Positions 8,318-16,314 of a stretch of DNA of 57,131 nucleotides are shown here, in pieces. The stretch covers positions 62,597-119,727 of the forward strand of contig NZ_JADMUF010000006.1 of NCBI RefSeq assembly GCF_015546965.1. The letters run 5' to 3'. The notes below the pieces were generated by a model, which saw nothing but the letters and a program-made list of their open reading frames with translations, was not told where the DNA came from and did no database searches. Source of the stretch: Collinsella aerofaciens. GTDB taxonomy: Bacteria; Actinomycetota; Coriobacteriia; Coriobacteriales; Coriobacteriaceae. The translations under genes and the position numbers were made by a program. Every line of letters begins with the position of its first letter. The first letter of the stretch is position 1.

Positions 8318-11300
8318 ATGCACGTTCCACACCCCCACATTCGCCGGTTGTCGAAAATCCCGCTTGTTGGGACGGCGGCGCTTGCTGCGCTGATCGCCAC
8401 GAGCGTCGCCTGTTTCACGGCGGCTCCCAACGTCGCCCAGGCGGCAGACACGCCTGAGATCACCGATATGACCGAGCAGGACTATAGCGACCTGGGCCTG
8501 GGCACGAGCGAGGACATTCCGGCCGATACCGTTGGCCCCTATTCCACCGATACCCCCACGACGTTTGCCACGCGCAGCGAGGTCTATATGGCAGCTAACG
8601 GTAGCCATGGCAATCGCTACACTCTGCGCGACAAGCTCGAGAACGTCGAGCGCGGCGATATTGGCGGCAGCAGCAAACTCACCGATGGCTATGGAAGTGT
8701 GTGGGGCGCCGCAAAGTTCTGGCAAAACGTCAACAATTTCGATACGAACAGCGACCTCTACAAGCATAGCGACTACGGTGGCGGCACCTGGTCGTATCTG
8801 AGCAACAATGAGTCCTCGACGGTACTTGCCAACGACAACAACGGCTTCTCGGGCATTCACGCCACAAGCGTTGAGTTCTGCGGCGATGCCAGTACAGGCA
8901 AAAAGAGCCGCGTTGCCGAGCTTCGTGCCTACGGCGACAGTTCTTCCACGACGATCGACGGCAAGTCGTACGCCGGAAAGGTTGAGCTGGTCCTCTATTC
9001 GTTTAGCAACGGGCGCACGCGCAGCCTTGATACGCGCCTGCCGGTGACGGTCAACACCAATATGATGGACGGAGGCCGTTTTAAGTATCTGAACGCCGGC
9101 TACCTGCAAGAGCACGACGCCGTCTTTGATGTCGAGGCGGGCGATGTCGATGGTGACGGCGTGGACGAGCTTTTTGTCTATGCGGGCTGCTATGTCGACG
9201 AGAGCGGCGTGCGTAAGGCTGTAGTCGATATGTACGACCTGGAGGGCGGCAACTGGAGGCAGAGTGTCGTCAAAATCGACGCCGGTAACGCCGCGGACTA
9301 CACCACGCACAACGAGGGCGGGAACGACTCTTGGACGCAGCTGCAGTCAGCTCCTGTCGTTTCGCTGGCTGCCGGAGACCTCGACCGCGATTTTTGCGAT
9401 GACCTCGCCATCGTGGTCTCGGCACCCTACGGCAAAAAGAATATCGCCAAGTCGACGCATTGCGAGCTGTTCTCGTGGGATGCATCCAAGGGTGCACTCG
9501 TCCATGTCGATGCTCTGGGTGACGCGGGCGCAATCTCCCTCTCCTCGAACGGCAAGACCATGGTCGCTGCGAATGCGACGTTCGGCACGTTTGCCGCCTA
9601 CGATGAAGAAGGAAAGAAGACGGGTGAAACCGTCACGGGCCTTATTCTTGCGGGCTATGACTGGCAACGCAGTGCTTTTGATTACGACGCCTATGACGGC
9701 AGCAAGGGGCTGTACGGCGCGCTGTACCGCTATGCGTATTTTGACTCGGAGTCTGGCGAGTTCAAACTATCCGATTGCAAGGAATACAGAGACGGGCTCC
9801 TTGCCTCCTATGGACTGATGCATGTGCCCAGCAGCGCATGGAAGGATAGTGCTCAGGATAAGCGTTATCCGTGCACCTTGGCGCCTATTGCCCTTGCCAC
9901 TGCCAACCTTGACGGTCTGTCTGAGCAGCCGGCGGTCGACGAGGTGCTCGTGGGCGGCGATGTGTTCCGCGACTTTGCCTGCAACACGGCGCAGAGCGGG
10001 GCCCAGGGCTTGGGTTCCATGGTCGGAACCATGAGCATGAGCGGCCAGCAATACAACAGTAGCAACAAGCATGACCACAAGGGTATCGAGCAGGTGTGGA
10101 TCAGCGACGTTAAGGCGGGCAGCGTCTCGGGTTCGGACCGCTATAACGAGAGCTTTATCGCCGTGGTGGGCAAGCACCGCGACGAGGACCTGCGCAAGAA
10201 CGATGACTACTATTGGATGACCGCCTCGCATTTTTCGCTCGACGAGAACGGAAAGGTGCGCCGCGGCGAGGAGCAGGTGATCAGCGAGAGCAACCGTCGC
10301 GGCACTACCTACGGCACGTTTATCTCGCTCGCGCTGCCCGATGTCGACAACGACAGCGTCAAGATTACGTACAAGGACCGCTACAAGGTCTATACCAACC
10401 CGCGCGTGCTCGCCGTGCTGCAGGATGCTCCCTATGTTGAGGATCTGGAGCAGGCATACGGCTATCTGGTGTTGGGCGGTACGGAATATGGCGAGGGCAC
10501 GAGCACAGGGCAGATTCACGGCGGCACTATTGGCGCCGAGTTGGGCGTTGCCGTCGAGGTGCAGACCGGTCCGCCCCTGGTCGCGATGAATGCTTCAGTC
10601 GATTTTGCCGCCGAGGGATGCTATGACTACCGGAGCGAGCGCACGGTCAGCGCAAGCGTAAGCTATGAGTCGCATGCCGGCGAGGGTGACAAGGCCGTGC
10701 TCTACACGATTCCGATGGTCTATTACGAGTATGAGATCGAAAATGAGGAAACTGGTGGCAAGGGCGTGATGGCGGCGCCCGTGTCGCTCGGCGCGCAGAC
10801 CTCGGTCGTTAATGTCGAGGCCTATGACCGCATTGCCAAACAGCACAATATGACGCCGCTCAGCTACTTTTTGACCAACCGGTCGGGAGAACCCGGAACC
10901 TATCAAACGACGCTCAACGGCGAGACTCCCGTTGGGGATTCCTTTGGCCTGGGCAAGCCTGGCGTAACGCGCGCCTACACGCACGATGGGTTTAACGGCG
11001 CCGCCGCGCAGTCGGGGGCGAGCATTGAGCAGACCATCGAAGTCGAGGAGGGCAAGGAGCAGGAGCTCGAGCTCGGCTTGACGCTGAACGGCAGCGTTGT
11101 CATGGGCGCGAAGCTCGCAAAGCACGAGTTGTTTGGCGGCCTGTGCTTTGGTGCCAACGCCGGCTTTACTACGGGTAACTCCTCGAGTGAATCGACCGAA
11201 TACGGCGGCACCGTCGACAACCTGCCCGAGGCCGCGCAGGGCAAGTACGGTTTTGTGTGGCGTCTGGGCGTCAACGCGGTGGATGTTGACAAGTTCGAGG

Positions 11301-12415
11301 CAGACTCGGGCGACAAGCTCGGCACCAAGGATACCGACCAGTTCTGGATCGTGGGCTATGACGTTAAGGACGTCGAGATGCCCGACGCGCCGGCCGTGAC
11401 GGGCTTTACGGCAAACGCCGTCGATTCGACCAGCGTTACGTTTAGCTGGGACGATGTACTCGCAAACAAGAGTGGCTTTAGCTACGGCGTGGGCATGCTG
11501 CAGAGCAATGCGGCGGATGCGGTCGTCAATAGTTGGAAGATTGCCGACAACACGCAGACCTCGCTCAAGTGGGATGGGCTGCAGCCCAATACGGAGTATC
11601 GATTCGCCATCGCCGCCGTTAAGAATGGATCCACGACCGAAACAGGTATTCGCTCGGCAATCATCACGGTCAAGACCATGCCCGATGGCATGACGATGAC
11701 CGTGAGCGGACCTGCGGCGGAGGGGTCGAGCAAAGAATACGATTCCTCGGTCGAGCGCGCGGCGGGAAACCACCTGACGCTCTCGGCGATCGGCCATGTG
11801 AAGCAACTCGGTGCCGACGATAGCGAAACAGGGCTGGCACCGACCTATATGTGGTACCGCAAGGGCCGCGGCGAGACAGAGTTTAAGCTCGTGGGTGCCG
11901 ATGGCAACCTCGCGGCTGGAACGGCCTCAAAGCTCGAGATTGACCTGACCGCAGACGATGACGGTGCGCAGTATTACTGCCACGTGGGATACAACGACGT
12001 GGGCCTCGACACCGGCACGACGCTCGTGAATATCGAGGCCGAGGAGACGGCGCCCACAACGGTGAACGCCACCCCGATCCGCACGCGCCGCCTGTTCTCG
12101 CAGGCGAGCGAGGGAGCCAAGAAGTTCCTGGACCATACGCTGGTGAACACCGCCGGCCCAACCGATTCCGAAGGCTCAAAGGACCCCGAGACTCCGACGA
12201 CTCCGGAGACGCCTGAGACCCCGACGAACCAGGACAAGCCCAAGTCCGACAACGGAGCTAAGACCGACACCAAGGTCAAGACTACGACCACAGCGAAGAA
12301 CCTCGCAAACACCGGCGACCAAACATTCGCCATGGTCGCCACCGCAGCAGCAGCGGGTGTAACGCTCGTAGTAATAGCCCTCATCATGCTGATCAAACGC
12401 CGCAAGACCCACTAG
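8318..12415 (+). CDS. Large sortase-anchored surface protein with FG-GAP-like, FnIII and Ig-like regions
   Basis: The protein has 1365 residues and is exported and wall-anchored. Signal peptide: basic MHVPHPHIRRLSK, hydrophobic LVGTAALAALIATSVA, cleavage near AQAADT. Acidic calcium-loop-like stretches such as DVDGDGVDE (about residue 280) and AAGDLDRDFCDD resemble FG-GAP/VCBS beta-propeller repeats. A fibronectin type III-like domain spans roughly 1020-1120 (LQPNTEYRFAIAAV), followed by an Ig-like region with YYCHVGY to ~1245. The C-terminus has a Thr/Pro linker, LANTGD (about 1328), a membrane segment and KRRKTH. I chose ATG 8318 (AGCGAGG six bases upstream) over ATG 8282. It is flanked on both sides by the same two repeat families in inverted order. 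The ligand is unknown. Confidence 0.82.
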   Translation: MHVPHPHIRRLSKIPLVGTAALAALIATSVACFTAAPNVAQAADTPEITDMTEQDYSDLGLGTSEDIPADTVGPYSTDTPTTFATRSEVYMAANGSHGNRYTLRDKLENVERGDIGGSSKLTDGYGSVWGAAKFWQNVNNFDTNSDLYKHSDYGGGTWSYLSNNESSTVLANDNNGFSGIHATSVEFCGDASTGKKSRVAELRAYGDSSSTTIDGKSYAGKVELVLYSFSNGRTRSLDTRLPVTVNTNMMDGGRFKYLNAGYLQEHDAVFDVEAGDVDGDGVDELFVYAGCYVDESGVRKAVVDMYDLEGGNWRQSVVKIDAGNAADYTTHNEGGNDSWTQLQSAPVVSLAAGDLDRDFCDDLAIVVSAPYGKKNIAKSTHCELFSWDASKGALVHVDALGDAGAISLSSNGKTMVAANATFGTFAAYDEEGKKTGETVTGLILAGYDWQRSAFDYDAYDGSKGLYGALYRYAYFDSESGEFKLSDCKEYRDGLLASYGLMHVPSSAWKDSAQDKRYPCTLAPIALATANLDGLSEQPAVDEVLVGGDVFRDFACNTAQSGAQGLGSMVGTMSMSGQQYNSSNKHDHKGIEQVWISDVKAGSVSGSDRYNESFIAVVGKHRDEDLRKNDDYYWMTASHFSLDENGKVRRGEEQVISESNRRGTTYGTFISLALPDVDNDSVKITYKDRYKVYTNPRVLAVLQDAPYVEDLEQAYGYLVLGGTEYGEGTSTGQIHGGTIGAELGVAVEVQTGPPLVAMNASVDFAAEGCYDYRSERTVSASVSYESHAGEGDKAVLYTIPMVYYEYEIENEETGGKGVMAAPVSLGAQTSVVNVEAYDRIAKQHNMTPLSYFLTNRSGEPGTYQTTLNGETPVGDSFGLGKPGVTRAYTHDGFNGAAAQSGASIEQTIEVEEGKEQELELGLTLNGSVVMGAKLAKHELFGGLCFGANAGFTTGNSSSESTEYGGTVDNLPEAAQGKYGFVWRLGVNAVDVDKFEADSGDKLGTKDTDQFWIVGYDVKDVEMPDAPAVTGFTANAVDSTSVTFSWDDVLANKSGFSYGVGMLQSNAADAVVNSWKIADNTQTSLKWDGLQPNTEYRFAIAAVKNGSTTETGIRSAIITVKTMPDGMTMTVSGPAAEGSSKEYDSSVERAAGNHLTLSAIGHVKQLGADDSETGLAPTYMWYRKGRGETEFKLVGADGNLAAGTASKLEIDLTADDDGAQYYCHVGYNDVGLDTGTTLVNIEAEETAPTTVNATPIRTRRLFSQASEGAKKFLDHTLVNTAGPTDSEGSKDPETPTTPETPETPTNQDKPKSDNGAKTDTKVKTTTTAKNLANTGDQTFAMVATAAAAGVTLVVIALIMLIKRRKTH

Positions 12416-12442
12416 TAGCCAGTCGAACATATCGACAACCCA

Positions 12443-12479
12443 AAAACCCGGGTAGCCAAAAACAGGCCACCCGGGTTTT
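12443..12479 (+). terminator. Terminator of the large surface protein gene
   Basis: Perfect arms AAAACCCGGGT (12443-12453) and ACCCGGGTTTT (12469-12479) are followed by TCTGTT. They lie 28 bases after the stop codon. Confidence 0.8.
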
Positions 12480-12503
12480 CTGTTGAGTGGAGACTCCGCA
12501 AGC

Positions 12504-12549
12504 GGAAACTGCATCCCATTCCAGACAAGAATTCCGGGACACACTTTCC
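12504..12549 (-). repeat. Single palindromic unit, inverted relative to the upstream array
   Basis: Its reverse complement matches the ~62-bp units at 7964-8198, with half-sites GGAAAGTGTGTCCC and GGGATGCAGTTTCC. A separate small hairpin GAAGGCCAC/GTGGCCTTC follows at 12559-12581, sharing the inner stem of the long hairpin elements. Confidence 0.7.
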
Positions 12550-12636
12550 GCAAACAAAGAAGGCCACAAGACGTGGCCTTCGACTTATATATGTTCAGCG
12601 GATACCCCTATGACAAGCTGCGCTCCAACAACAGGG

Positions 12637-12766
12637 CGTCTGTCCGGGCGGAGGCATATAAGGTTCATCGCGAGTTCCGCACGCAAAGGGGGCCACTTAA
12701 TGTGGCCCCCGTCTTGCGCAGGACTGTCCGAGCAGGGAACCTTATATGCTTCCGCCTGGACAGACG
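12637..12766. repeat. Long hairpin element, copy B (30-bp arms, conserved ~70-base core)
   Basis: Arms 12637-12666 and 12737-12766 pair at all 30 positions if two G-T wobbles are allowed. The core (12667-12736) matches the reverse complement of copy A except for an indel and compensatory changes in the inner stem: GGGGGCCAC/GTGGCCCCC here, GAAGGCCAC/GTGGCCTTC in A. It lies between the convergent surface protein and LtaS-like genes. The 12416-12793 gap holds only this, the terminator and the single palindrome. Confidence 0.75.
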
Positions 12767-12793
12767 TTTCAGTTGTGGCTCAGCAGCGACCCG

Positions 12794-15094
12794 CTACTTG
12801 ATCTTGGTCGTACCCGGTGCCAGGTTGGGGTCGGTCTCGTTGGCCTCGGTCTGGAAGTGCTCGGTGTAGACGTTCTTGCCGTCGCGGAACATCTCGTAGT
12901 ACTGCATCTTGGCGTAATCCTCGCGCGCCTTGGTGGCGGCTGCTGCTGCGGCGTCGTCACCGGTGACGTTGGAGGAGAGCGCCCAGCGCAGGCTGGCGTC
13001 CTCGTAGCCGACGGAGTTAATGGCGGGCAGCGACTCGCGCAGCGTCATGTGCGCCTTCTGGTAGTCGGTCAGCGGTGCGCCGATCAGTTGCATCAGCTGG
13101 GCCGACAGGTAGTTGGTGGACAGGTCGTCGACCTCGCTCGTCTGGTCGCAGCCGGCAACGTCGTAGTTGGCCCAGATGATGTAGTCGGTCTGCCACAGGC
13201 GCTCCTGGTGCGTAGCGTCGTCCTCGTCGGTAAACCACTTGTCGTTGAACTTGGACGGGAAGAACGGCTGGTGGTCGCCCCAGAACACCACGACCACCTT
13301 ACGGTCGAGCTTACTCAGGGCGTTGAGGAAGTAGCGAAGCGCCTGGTCGGACTGCTCGATGCACGAGACATACTCGTCGACATCGGAGAGCGTGCCGTCC
13401 TCGACGGTCTTGGTGTCCAGGTCGGTCGTGTCGATGTTCAGGTGCATCTGCTTGTCGACCGGCAGCAGGCCCGTATCGTAGCCCGAGTGGTTCTGCATGG
13501 TCACGTCGAAGATAAACTGCGGATCGGCGTTCTGGTCGAGCAGCTCAAGAATCTTGTCGTAGGTAGCCTGGTCGGTCACCATGCCGCGCAGGGTGTCGGC
13601 TCCCTGGAAATCGTTGATGGACAGGAACTGGTCAAAGCCAAAGTCCTTGTAGACGTTCTCGCGGTTCCAGTTGGTGGCGTGGTTGGGGTGCATGGCCGTG
13701 GTGGAGTATCCGAGCGACTTGAACTGCTCTGCCAGGTTCCCGGTCGTTTCCATGTTGTAGATGGTGTAGGGGTACACGCCCGAGCCCAGGTTGGCCATGG
13801 AGTTGCCGGTCATAAACTCAAACTCGGTATTGGCGGTGCCGCCGCCGTAGGCGCTCACGTAGAGCTTGCCGCGGCTGAGGCAGTTGGACAGGCTCTTAAA
13901 GTACTGCGGGCCTTCGTAGCCGGCGCGCATGTTCTGGTAGATCGACAGATCCGAGAACGTCTCGTTCATGATGGCGATGACCGTGGGCTTCTCGCTGTCG
14001 AACTGCTCCTTTGCGGCGGCGCGCTCGTCGCTCTTGGCGGCGTCGGACTTGTCGTAGGCCTTGGCGTACTTTTTGAGCGTGGCCTTGGCATCGTCGACGG
14101 AGTAGTCGGCGGGTTTGGGCGGCTTGATGGACTGCGCTGCGCTAATGAAAGCGGGCAGGTAGCCCTCGCGCCAGTAGCTCTCGAGCGGGCGCCAGGTGTA
14201 GACGGTGATGCCGAGGGTGTTGTAGTAGTCGATGAGCGTGACATGCGCGGTCACACCGCCCAGGCACAGCACGGCGACGAGCAGGTTGGTGAGCAGGATG
14301 CGCTTGGCGTTGGCGGCGCTCTTCTGGCGATGCGGCGCGACCAGGCCGGCGTACTCGCACAGCAGCATGGCGATGGCGGTAAAGCCCATGGACAGCACAC
14401 AGAATAGCGAGATCGAGAAGGTGTAGCCGTTGCCGGCGACCGCGGCGGCGGTGGAGATGGCCGAAAGGTCGCCCGGCTGGATGGGCATGGATTTAAACGT
14501 GATGACGAAGAACTCGGCAATGCCCAGGACAAAGAGGGCAAAGGCCAGGACCGCGGGAGCTGCGCCATGGCGCTGGAACAGGAAGAACAGGCCGACCATG
14601 AGCGTGGTGATGATGGCCCACTCGAGCAGGATGCACAGGGGGTAGACCCAGGTAAAGTCGTGGTTGGACGAGACCTCCATGCCCAGCAGCGCAAAGACGC
14701 CGGCGAGCAGCAGGCACAGGACGGCGGCGACGAGTGGTTTGCCCACAAAGGCGCCGCGCAGGCGGGCGAGCTTGCCGGTGGGGGCGGGGGCGTCGGCCGA
14801 GGCGAACGCAAAGACGCGCGGGGCGATGCGGTCGCGGGCGATGCTGGCCCAAGCGCAGCCGGTGAGGATGGCGTTGGTCAGGATGAGCATCACAAAGGCG
14901 AGCGGCTCGTTTTGGGCGACGAGGCCAATGGCGCCCCAAATGGTCAAAAAGAGCTGGAACAGGCCGAAGGCGACGCTCCACCCAAGAGCGCTTTTGGCAA
15001 CGGTGCCCGACTGGGCGCGAACGGCCTTGGCCTCGCGCAAGACAAGGTAGACGGTCGCCGCAAGACCGACGAGCGAGATGGCGGCAGCGAACAT
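12794..15094 (-). CDS. LTA synthase (LtaS)-family sulfatase-fold membrane protein
   Basis: The protein has 766 residues. The N-terminal ~280 residues carry several membrane segments, and an extracytoplasmic alkaline-phosphatase/sulfatase-fold domain follows. Recognisable family elements are NETFSDLS, the nucleophile-Thr region GGGTANTEFEFMTG, HPNHATNWNRE, and the metal-binding VFWGDHQP. Members polymerise glycerol-phosphate or transfer other phospho-groups onto surface glycans. Which polymer this strain makes is not readable. An ATG at 15094 has GAGGAG eight bases upstream and is preferred over the GTG at 15109. It is convergent with the large surface protein gene and divergent from the nitroreductase gene, with a ~200-base shared upstream region. 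Confidence 0.85.
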   Translation of the reverse strand: MFAAAISLVGLAATVYLVLREAKAVRAQSGTVAKSALGWSVAFGLFQLFLTIWGAIGLVAQNEPLAFVMLILTNAILTGCAWASIARDRIAPRVFAFASADAPAPTGKLARLRGAFVGKPLVAAVLCLLLAGVFALLGMEVSSNHDFTWVYPLCILLEWAIITTLMVGLFFLFQRHGAAPAVLAFALFVLGIAEFFVITFKSMPIQPGDLSAISTAAAVAGNGYTFSISLFCVLSMGFTAIAMLLCEYAGLVAPHRQKSAANAKRILLTNLLVAVLCLGGVTAHVTLIDYYNTLGITVYTWRPLESYWREGYLPAFISAAQSIKPPKPADYSVDDAKATLKKYAKAYDKSDAAKSDERAAAKEQFDSEKPTVIAIMNETFSDLSIYQNMRAGYEGPQYFKSLSNCLSRGKLYVSAYGGGTANTEFEFMTGNSMANLGSGVYPYTIYNMETTGNLAEQFKSLGYSTTAMHPNHATNWNRENVYKDFGFDQFLSINDFQGADTLRGMVTDQATYDKILELLDQNADPQFIFDVTMQNHSGYDTGLLPVDKQMHLNIDTTDLDTKTVEDGTLSDVDEYVSCIEQSDQALRYFLNALSKLDRKVVVVFWGDHQPFFPSKFNDKWFTDEDDATHQERLWQTDYIIWANYDVAGCDQTSEVDDLSTNYLSAQLMQLIGAPLTDYQKAHMTLRESLPAINSVGYEDASLRWALSSNVTGDDAAAAAATKAREDYAKMQYYEMFRDGKNVYTEHFQTEANETDPNLAPGTTKIK

Positions 15095-15307
15095 GCTGAG
15101 ACTCCTCACAAACTAAAACCTACGAAAGCGGGGGTTTACCCGATTGTTACCAAGATATGCGCTGCAACTGGTGGCTGCGCACAACAACCAGCCATATTAA
15201 CGCGCACGTGTGGCGGTGTGGCGCAATGGAGTGGCGACCTGCGCGATAATAGACGGGAATTACACGGAAACGTAAAGGCTTCTTAAAGAATTAGCGAGGA
15301 TGAGGCG

Positions 15308-16156
15308 ATGAACGAGCAGGTTTGCACCAAGGCTGTGGATGCGTGTGGCTATCCGGTCGAGACGACGGGCAATGCGGTGCTGGACACGTTGGAGCACCGT
15401 TCCTCCACGCGTGCCTTCGCGCGTGATGACGACGACCGTCCCGTGGCGGTGACCGACGAGCAGCGTGCGGCGATTTTGCATGCGGCGAGTCGCGCGCCGT
15501 CGGCGGGCGCCATGATGATGTATTCCATCGTGAGCATCCGCGAGCAGGCAACGCTCGACCGCCTGGCCGACCTGTGCGACCACCAGCCCATGATCGCCAA
15601 GGCGCCCTGGGCACTTATATTTGTGGTCGATTATGCCAAGTGGATCGATCTGTTTGAGCATGCGGGCTGCTTTGAGCCCGAGTTTGTCGAGCGCACGGGC
15701 AAGGCGCCCCGCCGCGCGCCAGGTTTGGGCGACTTTGCCATCGCGGCCCAGGACGCCGTGATCGCCGCGCAAAACGCCGTGGTTGCCGCCGAGGCCCTGG
15801 GCCTGGGGAGCTGCTACATCGGTGATATCGTCGAGAATGCCGAGGAAGTGGCCGAGCTGCTGGATCTGCCTCCGTATACCATGCCGCTGTCGATGCTCAT
15901 CATCGGCACGCCCCGTAAGGAGCGCCCGGCAATCGCGCACCCCGTGGTGAACCTGGTGCACGAGGAGCGCTACTGCCGTGCGGATGCCGCGACTATGGAT
16001 GCGCAGGTGGCCGAGATGGATGCGATGTTTCGCCCACACGCCCGCGAGGTGGGGGAGCGCGTCGTGGATATCTACACCCGCAAGCACACGAGCCCCTTTA
16101 TGGCCGAGATGAGCCGCTCCATGGAGTGGTGGTTCAAAAACTGGCTCGGAAAATGA
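15308..16156 (+). CDS. Nitroreductase family FMN oxidoreductase
   Basis: This 282-residue flavoprotein has the nitroreductase signature near the N-terminus (TLEHRSSTRAFA) and an FMN-contact region SRAPSAGAMMMYS. A later conserved segment is VVAAEALGLGSCYIGDI, typical of the family's substrate/flavin cleft. The C-terminus extends about 60 residues beyond the compact enzymes (YTRKHTSPFMAEMSRSMEWW). It probably uses NAD(P)H to reduce nitro or quinone compounds in the cytoplasm; the substrate is unknown. A hairpin terminator begins three bases after the stop. Confidence 0.85.
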   Translation: MNEQVCTKAVDACGYPVETTGNAVLDTLEHRSSTRAFARDDDDRPVAVTDEQRAAILHAASRAPSAGAMMMYSIVSIREQATLDRLADLCDHQPMIAKAPWALIFVVDYAKWIDLFEHAGCFEPEFVERTGKAPRRAPGLGDFAIAAQDAVIAAQNAVVAAEALGLGSCYIGDIVENAEEVAELLDLPPYTMPLSMLIIGTPRKERPAIAHPVVNLVHEERYCRADAATMDAQVAEMDAMFRPHAREVGERVVDIYTRKHTSPFMAEMSRSMEWWFKNWLGK

Positions 16157-16158
16157 CG

Positions 16159-16191
16159 AATGTGACAAGGGGACAGCCCCTTTGTCACATT
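16159..16191. terminator. Hairpin terminator of the TGTGACAAAGGG family
   Basis: An AATGTGACA...GGGG arm and CCCCTTTGTCACATT pair directly after the nitroreductase stop. Closely related hairpins recur at 30922, 44696 and 49616, so this is a reused terminator repeat in the genome. Confidence 0.75.
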
Positions 16192-16273
16192 CCATATCGC
16201 CGCGGTGGCCTAAAGACTGTATAAATCTTTATCTAGCTGGGAAAACAGTGCATTCAAACATGGGCCGATTACC

Positions 16274-16279
16274 TATAAT
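16274..16279 (+). promoter_or_regulatory. Possible -10 box of the kup operon
   Basis: A perfect TATAAT lies 36 bases before the kup ATG. No good -35 is seen at 17 bases, and TTCAAA at 16253 is slightly too close. No c-di-AMP riboswitch fold could be recognised in the short (158-base) leader. Confidence 0.3.
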
Positions 16280-16314
16280 CCCTTCGAACATTAAAGTTGG
16301 GAGGAAACCGGCTT

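Noticed and set aside
16157-16314. c-di-AMP (ydaO-type) riboswitch before kup
   Set aside because: The leader is short and none of the conserved ydaO motifs could be recognised.
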